Of a stretch of 39,242 nt of DNA, positions 1 through 7,768 are shown piece after piece. A program made the translations under genes and the position numbers. The notes beneath the pieces are model-generated. The model saw only the letters and a list, made by a program, of their open reading frames with translations. It searched no databases and was not told where the DNA came from. This stretch comes from Solirubrobacteraceae bacterium (lineage in GTDB: Bacteria > Actinomycetota > Thermoleophilia > Solirubrobacterales > Solirubrobacteraceae). The stretch is from the NCBI GenBank assembly GCA_017882375.1, contig JADGPP010000030.1, forward strand, positions 1 to 39,242, given 5' to 3'. How positions within the stretch are numbered: position 1 is the first letter of the stretch; the number at the start of each line of letters is the position of its first letter.

Positions 1-141
1 GGCTACCTGACGTTCTACGTCGTCGCGTTCATCGTCTACGACGCGCCGCGCCGCGCCCGTCAGCTGCAGATCGTCGGCTCGCTCGCCGCGCTCGATCTCG
101 CCGCGGGGCTGGTGTTCGGTCCCCTGCTGGGCTGGATCTGA
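1..141 (+). CDS. C-terminal end of an unidentified membrane protein (5' truncated by window edge)
   Basis: Frame 1 is open from the first base to a TGA at 139-141 and encodes 46 residues. The visible part has two hydrophobic stretches (about residues 3-13 and 26-46) separated by a basic segment, APRRARQ, as expected for two membrane helices joined by a cytoplasmic loop. No family signature can be read from so short a tail. It is followed by 60 bases and then the promoter/riboswitch of the next operon, so it is probably the end of a separate transcription unit. Function unknown. Confidence 0.6.
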   Translation, partial: GYLTFYVVAFIVYDAPRRARQLQIVGSLAALDLAAGLVFGPLLGWI

Positions 142-202
142 ACGCTATCGGGCCGCTGCGCCGGCCTGCTCGCGCGCGTGCCTGGAGGAGACTCTGGAGG
201 GC

Positions 203-208
203 TAGGCT
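203..208 (+). promoter_or_regulatory. Candidate -10 element (TAGGCT) for the riboswitch-operon transcript
   Basis: TAGGCT fits the actinobacterial TANNNT -10 consensus and is identical to the hexamers before the rho, APC-permease and rpsA genes in this window. Transcription would start near 215, giving a leader of about 290 nt that contains the whole riboswitch. No convincing -35 is visible. Confidence 0.4.
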
Positions 209-254
209 GGCGGGCCGTTTTCTTTGACTCCGACGAAGCCCGAGGGACAGCCGC

Positions 255-475
255 CGCCGTTGCTACCACCGGCCTCTTGGCTCGTCGAGTAGGATCCAGG
301 CGTTCAACGGCCGGTGGTGAAGGGAAGTCGGTGCGAATCCGACGCGGACCCGCCACTGTGACCGGGGATGCCTGCCGGAGCGCGCCGCGAGCGCGCAGCC
401 ACCGGTCCGCTTTCGCGGAACGGGAAGGCCCGGAGAGGTAGTCCCGGGAGCCAGGAGACCTGCCTCCGGCCGAAG
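255..475 (+). ncRNA. Cobalamin (AdoCbl-type) riboswitch
   Basis: The leader carries the hallmark cobalamin-riboswitch blocks in the right order. There is a perfect 10-bp P2 helix (ACCACCGGCC at 265-274 with GGCCGGTGGT at 309-318). Next comes the conserved core reading GGGAAGTCGGTGCGAATCC, then GCGGACCCGCCACTGTGA at about 344-361. The B12 box GCCAGGAGACCTGCC is at 450-464. Downstream, CCAC (477-480) can pair with GTGG (489-492), which abuts the AAGGGG ribosome-binding site at 494-499. This suggests that B12 binding blocks translation initiation, although the exact expression platform is inference. The outer boundaries are approximate. It precedes the ECF/DUF4430 operon and implies repression of that operon when B12 is plentiful. 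Confidence 0.95.
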
Positions 476-507
476 CCCACAAGCCCTCGTGGAAAGGGGT
501 TGGCTCA

Positions 508-1758
508 ATGCTCACATCTCGTCGCTTGTCTGTTGCGCTCGCCGTATCGGTTGTCGTCCTGCTTGCTCTGTTGAGCTCGGCCGTCGCCGCTGGCGCCGCG
601 CCGATCACCGTCAGCGTGCGCATCGAGGGGTCGTCGGCGACCCTCTACGAAGGACCGGTGACAACATCGGCCGAGACGTTCGAAACGCCATCGAGCGGCG
701 GGTCGCATCCCTGCGACTACTCCTCCAACGGGCCCTCCGGGGGCTTCGCCGACGAAGGCAATCCCTCGGGAACGCCGACGACGGCGCTGCACGACGCGGC
801 GCTCGCGAGTGGGCTGGACTTCGACGCCAAATGGTTCGGCAGCGGGCCGAGCAACGGCGATCCAGGCGACTTCTTCGTCGTCAAGGTGGGTGCGGACGCC
901 AACGGCGGTGCGCCGTCGTTTGCGTCGTGGGGCTATGCGGTCAACGACACGACCGCGATAGTCGGCGGGTGTCAGATCGCGCTCGCTCCTGGCAGTGAAG
1001 TGCTGTGGGCCTACAACTACTTCAACCTCACGCACCTGCTGAGTCTCTCCGGTCCTTCCAGCGTCGGCGCGGGCGCGCCGTTGACCGTGCACGTCGTCGA
1101 CGGCCGCACCGGCCAACCGATCGCCGGTGCGGCGATCGGACAGCTGGCGGCGGGTGTGACGACGACGCTTCCCGCCGGCCCGCTGACAGACGCGTCCGGC
1201 AACGCGACGGTCTCGCTGGCCGGCGTGGGGACGTTCACGCTGAAGGCGACCCAGCCGGAATCGGTGCGCTCCAACGGGCTCGCGGTGTGTGTTCACGCTG
1301 GCAACGACGGCTCGTGCGGCACGACGGTCTCGGGTGGGGGTTCGAGCTCGGCGCCCGGCGTCGGCAATGCCGTGGCCCCGACTGCGACGGGCCTGCTGGC
1401 GAGGATTCTCGGCGTCGTCAATGGAGGCGCCTACGCGCATCGCTCCGGGCCGCGTGTGCTGCGGGGAACCGTGAAGGTGGCGGCCGGCGGCAGCTTGCGC
1501 CAAGTTCGCATTCGCCTGCAGCGGCGCGTCGGTCGCCGCTGCTTGAACTTCAGCGGCGGGCGCGGGCTATTCGTGACTGCGCACAAGTGCGCGCCGGCGA
1601 CGTTCTTCTCGGTTGGCGATTCGGAGTCGTTCAGCTATCTGCTTCCCGCTCGGCTGCCGACCGGCCGCTACGTCTACGACATCGACGCCGTCGAAGCCTC
1701 CGGGAACGTGACGCGGCTCGTGGGAGGGGTGAGTCACGTCGTCTTCCGTGTCAAGTGA
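508..1758 (+). CDS. Secreted DUF4430 (transcobalamin C-terminal-like) protein, first gene of B12-riboswitch operon
   Basis: 416 residues. A Sec signal peptide occupies residues 1-31 (basic MLTSRR, hydrophobic core, AAGAA cleavage region). Residues about 33-175 form a DUF4430 domain, recognisable by its ending (WGYAVND, then GGCQIAL and EVLWAYNYF). Two cysteines (in HPCDY and GGCQ) could form a disulfide. Residues about 180-265 look like an Ig-like or carboxypeptidase-regulatory beta domain (DGRTGQPIAGAAI, TDASGNATVSL). The rest has a Ser/Gly linker and a basic beta-rich C-terminal module of unknown type. There is no C-terminal membrane anchor or LPXTG. The start has an AAGGGG ribosome-binding site 8 nt upstream. 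DUF4430 is the domain homologous to the beta domain of intrinsic factor and transcobalamin. With the riboswitch, a cobalamin-capturing role outside the membrane is likely but inferred. Confidence 0.85.
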   Translation: MLTSRRLSVALAVSVVVLLALLSSAVAAGAAPITVSVRIEGSSATLYEGPVTTSAETFETPSSGGSHPCDYSSNGPSGGFADEGNPSGTPTTALHDAALASGLDFDAKWFGSGPSNGDPGDFFVVKVGADANGGAPSFASWGYAVNDTTAIVGGCQIALAPGSEVLWAYNYFNLTHLLSLSGPSSVGAGAPLTVHVVDGRTGQPIAGAAIGQLAAGVTTTLPAGPLTDASGNATVSLAGVGTFTLKATQPESVRSNGLAVCVHAGNDGSCGTTVSGGGSSSAPGVGNAVAPTATGLLARILGVVNGGAYAHRSGPRVLRGTVKVAAGGSLRQVRIRLQRRVGRRCLNFSGGRGLFVTAHKCAPATFFSVGDSESFSYLLPARLPTGRYVYDIDAVEASGNVTRLVGGVSHVVFRVK

Positions 1759-2716
1759 GCGGCGCCCCGCGCCGCGCCGCGGGGGGACGCGTCTGGTGGC
1801 GATCGCCGGTCTGCTTGCCCTGGCGGCCACGCTCGCGTCCGGCTGTGGCCTCGGCGCGGGCAAGGCGCCGACCGCCGTCGGGCTCGTCGTCACACGCGAC
1901 TTCGGCGCGAAGGTCGTGCGCTCGTGGGGTGCGCCACAGGCGCGCGGCCAGGAGACGGTGATGAGCCTGCTGACGCGCAACGCGACCGTCTCGACTCGCT
2001 ACGGCGGCGCCTTCGTTCAGAGCATCGACGGTCTGGACGGCGGGCAGAGCGGCGGGCACTCGGTCGACTGGTTCTATTACGTCAACGGCATCCAGGCGTC
2101 AAAGGGCGCGGCGGCGACGAACGTGCATCCCGGCGATCACATCTGGTGGGACCGCCACGACTGGACTGCGACCGACGACATCCCCGCCGTCGTCGGCTCT
2201 TTCCCTGAGCCGTTTCTCAACGGAATCGACGGCAAGCGCCTGCCCGTGCGCGTGGAATGCGCGAGCGCGGGCGGCTATGCCTGTCGCACCGTGACCGCCC
2301 GTCTGCGTGCGCAGCACGTTCCGGCGGCCGTCGCGGCGCTCGGCAGCGGCGCGGGCGCGGCGCACACGCTGCGCGTGGCCGTCGGCACCTGGCGCGAGAT
2401 CGCCGGCGTCTCGGACGTCAGCGAGCTGCGCAGCGGCCCGCACGCGAGCGGCGTCTTTGCGCGCTTCTCACCATCGGGCGCCATGCTCACGCTGCTGGGC
2501 GAAGATGGCCGCTCCACGCAGACGCTCGCCGGCGGTGCGGGGTTGATCGCCGCCACGCGCAACGGCGAAGATGCGCCGGTGTGGGCCGTGACGGGCACCG
2601 ACGCCACCGGCGTGACGCGCGCAGCGAGCGCGTTCGACGCTTCGACGCTGAAGAACCGCTTCGCCGTCGCAGTCGATGCAAGCGGCCCGCTCGCGCTACC
2701 CCGTCCGCGAGCGTGA
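1748..2716 (+). CDS. DUF4430 lipoprotein, putative cobalamin-binding component
   Basis: 322 residues from a GTG that overlaps the previous gene by 11 nt, consistent with translational coupling. The N-terminus is basic (RRPAPRRGGTR), followed by a hydrophobic stretch and a lipobox LASGC, so Cys33 is the predicted lipidated residue. Residues about 42-142 form a second DUF4430 domain: a GQETVMSLL segment, then WFYYVNGI and HPGDHIWWDRHDW. The C-terminal half (about 150-322) is Ala/Gly-rich alpha/beta sequence that I cannot assign. Membrane tethering beside the ECF transporter suggests a substrate-binding lipoprotein handing cobalamin to the S component. Carrying two DUF4430 proteins, one soluble and one lipidated, is notable. 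Confidence 0.85.
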   Translation: MSSERRPAPRRGGTRLVAIAGLLALAATLASGCGLGAGKAPTAVGLVVTRDFGAKVVRSWGAPQARGQETVMSLLTRNATVSTRYGGAFVQSIDGLDGGQSGGHSVDWFYYVNGIQASKGAAATNVHPGDHIWWDRHDWTATDDIPAVVGSFPEPFLNGIDGKRLPVRVECASAGGYACRTVTARLRAQHVPAAVAALGSGAGAAHTLRVAVGTWREIAGVSDVSELRSGPHASGVFARFSPSGAMLTLLGEDGRSTQTLAGGAGLIAATRNGEDAPVWAVTGTDATGVTRAASAFDASTLKNRFAVAVDASGPLALPRPRA

Positions 2717-2720
2717 GGCG

Positions 2721-3623
2721 ATGATCGGCACGCTGCTGTTCTACCGGCGCATCGCAAGCCCGCTGCACGCCACGCGCGCCGGCATCGGCGCGGCGTGGGC
2801 TCTGTCGCTGACGGCCGCCGCGCTGATCCTCTACCACCCGCTTTGCCTGCTCGCGCTGCTGGTCGCCGTGCTCGGCGCCGGCTGGGGCGCCGGGGTCGGG
2901 CCGCGCCTGGCGCGCTCGCTGCGCACGGCGACGATCGTGGCGCTGCCGATCGTGCTCGTCAACGTGCTCGTCAGCCGTCAGGGTCTGACGGTGTTCGCGC
3001 GCCTGGGCGACCTCGGGCCGTTCGGCCAAGGCGACGTGACGGTCGAGGCGGCCGCCTATGGCGGCGTGATCGCCCTGAAGGTCACCATGTTGATCCTGAT
3101 CACCGGACTGGCAGGGCTCGCCGTGGACCCCGACGAGATGCTGCGCATGTTCCGCCGCCTGTCCTTTCGCTCGGCGCTCACGGCGACGCTGGCGACGCGC
3201 ATGCTCCCGGTGCTCGCCGCCGACTCCCAGCGCCTGGCCGAGGCGCAGCGCACGCGTCCAGCTGGTGCGCCGGCGGGCGCGCGCGGGCGCGTGGCGCTGT
3301 TGAGCGCGGTGGTCGGCGGCTCGCTGGACCGTGCGATGGACGTCGCGGCGACGCTCGAGGTTCGCGGCTTCGCGACGGCGCGCAGCGCTGCGGGGGCCAG
3401 AGGGCGCCCGCGCCGAGCGCTCTCGCGCCACGACATCGCCTTCGCGGCGTCGGCCGTCGCGATCCTCGCGCTCGCGATCGCCGGGCGCATGGCCGGCGTC
3501 GCCTCCTTCGCCGCATATCCGCGGATCGAGATGCCCACCGACGCCGGCACATTCGCGCTCGCCCTTGCGCTCATCGCCGCCACTGCGCTGCCGTTCTGCG
3601 ATCGCCGGGGGATCGACCCGTGA
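2721..3623 (+). CDS. ecfT: ECF transporter transmembrane coupling subunit EcfT
   Basis: 300 residues. I chose the ATG at 2721 because its GTGAGG ribosome-binding site overlaps the stop of the preceding gene and the product begins MIGTLLFYRRIASPLH, the usual EcfT opening; a longer frame from 2676 is less likely. The protein has several hydrophobic helices and the cytoplasmic signature EVRGFATARS near residue 213, a variant of the A-R-G motif through which EcfT couples to the ATPases. It stops in a GTGA overlap with the ATPase gene. EcfT links the two ATPases to the substrate-binding S subunit in energy-coupling-factor vitamin importers. Confidence 0.93.
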   Translation: MIGTLLFYRRIASPLHATRAGIGAAWALSLTAAALILYHPLCLLALLVAVLGAGWGAGVGPRLARSLRTATIVALPIVLVNVLVSRQGLTVFARLGDLGPFGQGDVTVEAAAYGGVIALKVTMLILITGLAGLAVDPDEMLRMFRRLSFRSALTATLATRMLPVLAADSQRLAEAQRTRPAGAPAGARGRVALLSAVVGGSLDRAMDVAATLEVRGFATARSAAGARGRPRRALSRHDIAFAASAVAILALAIAGRMAGVASFAAYPRIEMPTDAGTFALALALIAATALPFCDRRGIDP

Positions 3624-5335
3624 CCGGCGCCGTGCTGTCGCTCGAGAACGTCACCTACCGCTACCCCGACGTCGAGCGTGCGGCGCTCAGCGACGTCAGC
3701 CTGGAGATCGCGCCCGGCGAGTTCTGCCTGCTCGCCGGTCTGTCGGGAAGCGGCAAGTCCACGTTGCTGCGCGCGGCCTGCGGCCTGGTGCCGCACTTCC
3801 ACGGTGGCCGCTTCGCCGGCCGCGTCCAGCTCGCCGGCCTGGACACGCGCGAGCACGGGCCCGCGCGGCTCGGAGCGTTCGCCGGGGCGCTGTTCCAGGA
3901 CCCCGAGACGCAGCTGGTGACGGGCTCGGTGCGCGCTGAGCTGTCGCTGGCGCTGGAAAGCCGCGGCGAGAGCGCGGCGGGGGTGGCGCGGGGAGTCGAG
4001 GAGGTCGCGCTCGCGCTGGGCATCGATGCGCTGCTCGATCGTGCCCCGCACGAGCTCTCCGGCGGGGAGAAGCAGCGCGTCGCCCTCGGCGCCGCGCTCG
4101 CCGGCAGGCCGCAGATCGTGCTGCTCGACGAGCCGACCTCGCAGCTGGACCCGGTGGCCGGCGACGAGCTGATCGGGCTGCTGCGCAGGCTCAACCAGGA
4201 GTGGGAGACGACGGTCGTGCTCGCCGAGCATCGCCTCGAGCGCTGCCTCACCGGCGCCGACCGCGTGATCGCACTGCAGCATGGCCGCGTCGCCTGCGAC
4301 GGAGATCCGGCGGCGTTCATGCAATGGGCCAGCGAGCGCGCGCCGGCGCTGCAGACCCCCGGGGCCAAGCTGTTTGCGCTGTGCGACCTGCACCCGGCGC
4401 CGGTCGGGGTCAAGCAGGCGCGCGCGGCGCTTCGCTCGCTGGCGCTGCTGGGCGAGGACGATCCACGTGAGCCCGGTCGCGCCGAGCCCGCGCGCGCCGG
4501 CGCCGCGACTCGCCGCAGGGGTGCGCGCCGCGCGCGCAAGCTGTCGGCGCTGGCGATGCGTGGTGTGTGGCACGAGCTGCGCAACGGTCCGGCGATCCTG
4601 CGCGGCGCGACGCTTGTCGTCGCGCCGGGGGAGAGCGTCGCGCTGATGGGCCGAAACGGCGCCGGCAAGTCGACGCTGCTGCGACACGCCGCAGGCCTGC
4701 TGGAGCCGACGCGCGGGCGCATCGAAGCCTCCGGCAGGGTGGCGCTGCTGCTGCAGAACCCCGGCGACTACTTCATCCACGAGCGCGTCGACGAGGAGCT
4801 CTCGGCTGACGCACTGGAGGCTGCCGGGCTGACGGCGATGGCGGCACGCCATCCGCGCGATCTCTCCGGCGGCGAGCGCCAGCGTCTGGCGCTCGCGATC
4901 GTCACCGACGCGCACGATGCGGCGCAGACCCGGCGCGGTCACGCGCGGGCTCGCGACGACGACGCGCGGCGTGAGCGCCACGACGGCGACGTGCAGGCTC
5001 CGCCGGCGGTGCTCGCGCTCGACGAGCCGACGCGCGGCATGGACCGCCAGGGAAAGGCGGAGCTGGCCGGCGAGCTGCGCCGGCGCGCGGGGGAGGGGCA
5101 GGCGGTGATCGTCGCCACGCACGACCCCGAGTTCGCCGCCGCATGCGCCGACCGCGCGGTGCTGCTCGCCGACGGACGCGTGATCGCCGACGGTCCCACG
5201 CGCGAGCTGCTCGCCGGTGGCTGGTACTTCGCAACCGAGACCGCGCGCATCCTCGGCGGCGCGGGTGGCGCGCTGTTGCCCGAGGAAGGCGCCGAGCTGC
5301 TGCGCCGGCGCGCCCCCGTCGAGGTCGCGCTGTGA
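3620..5335 (+). CDS. Fused double ECF ATPase (EcfA-EcfA')
   Basis: 571 residues from the GTG at 3620, which overlaps the ecfT stop. The same frame is open far upstream, but homology begins at MTGAVLSLENVTYRY. Domain 1 has Walker [10 protein letters not shown] (40-48), signature LSGGEKQR (146-153) and Walker B IVLLDEP (166-172). Domain 2 has Walker A GRNGAGKST (344-352), signature LSGGERQR (415-422) and Walker B LALDEP (D468). The two are joined by an Arg/Ala-rich linker around residues 285-310. In domain 2 the gap between signature and Walker B is about 29 residues longer than in domain 1, owing to a His/Arg/Asp-rich insertion near 427-460. All catalytic motifs are intact, so both sites should work. 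It powers import with EcfT and the S component. Confidence 0.93.
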   Translation: MTGAVLSLENVTYRYPDVERAALSDVSLEIAPGEFCLLAGLSGSGKSTLLRAACGLVPHFHGGRFAGRVQLAGLDTREHGPARLGAFAGALFQDPETQLVTGSVRAELSLALESRGESAAGVARGVEEVALALGIDALLDRAPHELSGGEKQRVALGAALAGRPQIVLLDEPTSQLDPVAGDELIGLLRRLNQEWETTVVLAEHRLERCLTGADRVIALQHGRVACDGDPAAFMQWASERAPALQTPGAKLFALCDLHPAPVGVKQARAALRSLALLGEDDPREPGRAEPARAGAATRRRGARRARKLSALAMRGVWHELRNGPAILRGATLVVAPGESVALMGRNGAGKSTLLRHAAGLLEPTRGRIEASGRVALLLQNPGDYFIHERVDEELSADALEAAGLTAMAARHPRDLSGGERQRLALAIVTDAHDAAQTRRGHARARDDDARRERHDGDVQAPPAVLALDEPTRGMDRQGKAELAGELRRRAGEGQAVIVATHDPEFAAACADRAVLLADGRVIADGPTRELLAGGWYFATETARILGGAGGALLPEEGAELLRRRAPVEVAL

Positions 5336-6936
5336 GCTGGCCGCTCGCCTCGTTCTCGCTCGTCGGCGTCGTGCTCGCGCTCGGCTGGCTGGCCTACGAG
5401 CGCGCGCGCCTGTCGGCGCGGATGGTCGCCGTCGTCGGCACGCTCGCCGCGGTGGCGGCGCTCGGCCGCGATGCGTTCGTGGCGATCCCCGACGTCAAGC
5501 CGATCACGGCGATGACGCTCGTCGTCGGCTACGCGCTCGGGCCGCTGCCGGGCTTCACCGTCGGCGCGCTCGGCATGCTCGCATCGAACTTCGTGCTCGG
5601 ACAGGGCCCGCACACGCCGTGGCAGATGGCCACGTGGGGCCTGGTGGGGCTGGCCGGCGCGGCGCTCGGCGCGCTCAGTCGCCGGCGCCTGGGGCGCGTG
5701 CAGCTGGCGCTCGCCGCGGGGCTGGCCGCGCTGGCGGCCAAGGAGCTGATGAACGTGTATCAGTGGACGATCGGCGCCAGTCACACCCCGGCGGCGCTGC
5801 TGGTGATCGCCGGAACAGGCCTGCCGTTCGACCTGGCCGACGTGCTCGCGAGCTTCCTCTTCGGCCTGGCCTTCGCGCCCGAGCTCGCCCGACTGCTTGC
5901 GCGGATGCGCTCGCGAATGGACGTCACGTGGGAACCCGTCCAGCCGCCGGTCCCAGCGCCGCCGGCGCCGCCCGGCGCTCCTCGCGCGGGCGGGCTGCGA
6001 TCGCTGGGCGGACCGGGAGCAATCGTCGTGCTGCTGGTCGCGCTCGTCGCGCTCGCGGGCACGCCGCACGCCGCCTCAGCCGCCTCGTCCAGCCGCGGGC
6101 TCTCCTTCCTGATCGCCTCGCAGAACGCCGACGGCGGCTTCGGCGGCGCGAGCGGGCAGCACAGCAGCGAGCTGTACACGGGCTGGGCGGCGATGGGGCT
6201 GGCCGCCGCCGGGCGCAACCCGGCGACCGTAAGGCGCAACGGGCGCTCGGTGCTTGACTCGTTGCGCGCTGAAGCGGCGACGCTCGCCGGCGTCGGCGAC
6301 GACGAGCGCACGATCCTCGCCGTGCGCGCATGCGGCGCATCGGCGTATTCCTTTGCCGGGCGCAACCTCGTCGACGAAGTCCTGCGCGCTCGCGCCGGCG
6401 ACGGCTCCTTCGATCACCAGGTCAACCTGACCGCGTTTGCGATCTTCGCCCTGCGCGCCGCAGGGCACTCGCCGCGCCTCACCGCCATCCGCGAAGCGGC
6501 CGGCTGGATCGAGAGCCAGCAGAACGGCGACGGCGGGTTCGCGTTCGGCGGTCGTGGTGCGCGCAGCGACGTCGACGACACCGGAGCCGCTCTGCAGGCG
6601 CTCGCCGACGCCGGGGCGCGCAACCGGCGCGTGCTCGGCCTGGCCACGGGATACCTGACCCGCTCGCAGAATCCCGACGGCGGCTTTCCGCAGCAGTACG
6701 CAAGCGAGTCAAACGCGCAGTCGACGGCCTGGGCGGTGCAGGGCCTGATCGCCGCGGGCCGCGATCCCGCCGCCGTGCGCCGCCGCGCAAGCCGCTCGCC
6801 GATCGGCTACCTGGAAAGCCTGCTCGCGCCAAACGGCAGCGTGCGCTACTCGCGCACGAGCGCGCAGACGCCCGTTTGGGTCACGGCGCAGGCGCTGATC
6901 GCCTTGGCCGGCAAGACGTTCCCCGTCGCCGGCTGA
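5332..6936 (+). CDS. ECF S component fused to extracytoplasmic alpha/alpha-barrel (squalene-cyclase/transcobalamin alpha-like) domain
   Basis: 534 residues from the GTG at 5332, overlapping the ATPase stop. Residues 1 to about 195 contain five or six hydrophobic helices with PDVKPITAMTLVVGYALGPL and PGFTVGALGMLASNFVLGQG, typical of ECF substrate-binding subunits. A proline-rich linker (about 200-222) is followed by a further hydrophobic segment (229-247) ending in a signal-peptidase-like AASA. Residues about 255-534 form a helical repeat domain with three QNxDGGF motifs (264, 397, 446), the prenyltransferase/squalene-oxidase repeat that builds alpha6/alpha6 barrels. The N-terminal domain of intrinsic factor and transcobalamin has this fold. 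With two DUF4430 proteins in the same operon, the pair resembles a split transcobalamin feeding its own transporter; substrate identity rests on the riboswitch. Confidence 0.88.
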   Translation: MSWPLASFSLVGVVLALGWLAYERARLSARMVAVVGTLAAVAALGRDAFVAIPDVKPITAMTLVVGYALGPLPGFTVGALGMLASNFVLGQGPHTPWQMATWGLVGLAGAALGALSRRRLGRVQLALAAGLAALAAKELMNVYQWTIGASHTPAALLVIAGTGLPFDLADVLASFLFGLAFAPELARLLARMRSRMDVTWEPVQPPVPAPPAPPGAPRAGGLRSLGGPGAIVVLLVALVALAGTPHAASAASSSRGLSFLIASQNADGGFGGASGQHSSELYTGWAAMGLAAAGRNPATVRRNGRSVLDSLRAEAATLAGVGDDERTILAVRACGASAYSFAGRNLVDEVLRARAGDGSFDHQVNLTAFAIFALRAAGHSPRLTAIREAAGWIESQQNGDGGFAFGGRGARSDVDDTGAALQALADAGARNRRVLGLATGYLTRSQNPDGGFPQQYASESNAQSTAWAVQGLIAAGRDPAAVRRRASRSPIGYLESLLAPNGSVRYSRTSAQTPVWVTAQALIALAGKTFPVAG

Positions 6937-6986
6937 TCGTCAAGAGCAACGCCTGTGGCCCGCCACGCCGTCGCTAACGCGCTTCA

Positions 6987-7006
6987 GGCGGGCTTTAGCG
7001 CCCGTC
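6987..7006 (+). terminator. Possible weak terminator hairpin after the B12 operon
   Basis: GGCGGGC (6987-6993) pairs with GCCCGTC (7000-7006), 7 bp with one G-U pair and a 6-nt loop, 50 nt after the operon stop. There is no U-tract and the hairpin abuts the next -10 element, so the call is tentative. Confidence 0.3.
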
Positions 7007-7007
7007 G

Positions 7008-7013
7008 TACCCT
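7008..7013 (+). promoter_or_regulatory. -10 element (TACCCT) for leaderless PAP2 gene
   Basis: TACCCT ends 8 nt before the ATG at 7022 and no Shine-Dalgarno is present, so the mRNA probably begins at or next to the start codon. Confidence 0.45.
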
Positions 7014-7021
7014 TTGCAGAC

Positions 7022-7726
7022 ATGTCCGGATACCCGTACACGACCCCTGCCCCGATGCCGCGCGCGTTCATGGCCGTCCGCGCCGACGAGCAGCGACGGC
7101 GAGGGCAGGCCGGACCTCTGGGGCTCGCCGGGCTCTGCCTGCTGGCGCTCGCGCTGGTCTGGGTCGTCGCCGAGCTCGTGCCGGCGGCCCACGTCAGAGA
7201 CGCCGTCCTGCTGCACCACTTCGTCGCGCTTGAAAGCACCGGCGTAAACGCCGTCGCCGAGCGCCTGCCGCATCTGGTCAACCCCCTGCTGTTCACGATC
7301 TGGGGCGTCGTGCTGGTGCTCGTCGCGCTCGCTCGCCGGCGTCCCCGGGTCGCGCTGGCGGTCGCGCTCGTCATGGCGCTCGCGCCGCTGAGCTCGGAGA
7401 TCCTCAAGCCGCTGCTCGCACATCCCCACGTGCAAATCGGATACACGCAGATCGGCCCGGCCTCGTTCCCCAGCGGGCACTCGACCGCGGCGGCGATTCT
7501 CGCGATGAGCGCCGTGCTGGTTGCGCCCCGGCGGGCGCGGCCTGTCGTCGCCGTGCTCGCCGGCGCATTCGCGCTGGCCGTCGGCGCGGCGCTGCTGATC
7601 CGCTCCTGGCACATGCCAAGTGACGTGCTCGGCGGCTACCTGATGGCGCTGCTGTGGACGGCCCTGGCGGTCGCCGGCGTGCGCTGGTCAGAGCGACGCC
7701 GGCCTTCGCGCCGGGCAGAGCATTAG
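7022..7726 (+). CDS. PAP2-superfamily membrane phosphatase
   Basis: 234 residues with about five hydrophobic helices. The three phosphatase motifs are readable: EILKPLLAHPH (degenerate motif 1, with Lys but a His where Arg-Pro is usual), FPSGHST (motif 2, catalytic His) and RSWHMPSDVLGG (motif 3, nucleophile His and Asp). Family members dephosphorylate lipid phosphates such as phosphatidic acid, phosphatidylglycerol phosphate or undecaprenyl diphosphate at the outer face of the membrane; the substrate cannot be chosen from sequence. Its own -10 element suggests it is not part of the upstream B12 operon. It is convergent with the adenosyltransferase gene. Confidence 0.88.
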   Translation: MSGYPYTTPAPMPRAFMAVRADEQRRRGQAGPLGLAGLCLLALALVWVVAELVPAAHVRDAVLLHHFVALESTGVNAVAERLPHLVNPLLFTIWGVVLVLVALARRRPRVALAVALVMALAPLSSEILKPLLAHPHVQIGYTQIGPASFPSGHSTAAAILAMSAVLVAPRRARPVVAVLAGAFALAVGAALLIRSWHMPSDVLGGYLMALLWTALAVAGVRWSERRRPSRRAEH

Positions 7727-7734
7727 GCGCGCTC

Positions 7735-7756
7735 GCCGGCGGCGACGTGCGTCGGC
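7735..7756. terminator. Hairpin in the convergent PAP2/pduO junction
   Basis: GCCGGCG (7735-7741) pairs with CGTCGGC (7750-7756), 7 bp with one G-U and an 8-nt loop. It lies in the 42-nt gap between two converging genes, where a bidirectional terminator would be expected. It has no U-tract. Confidence 0.3.
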
Positions 7757-7768
7757 CCTGGTTGCTCG

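Noticed and set aside
3056-5122. Very long open frame on the minus strand opposite the ECF genes
   Set aside because: Its translation is Arg/Ala/Gln/His-biased without domains, while the plus strand has unambiguous ATPase motifs; it is a GC-rich shadow frame.
5906-6936. Separate gene for the barrel domain starting at an internal ATG (5906 or 5918)
   Set aside because: There is no ribosome-binding site or promoter element, and the frame is continuous with the S component; the fusion is simpler.
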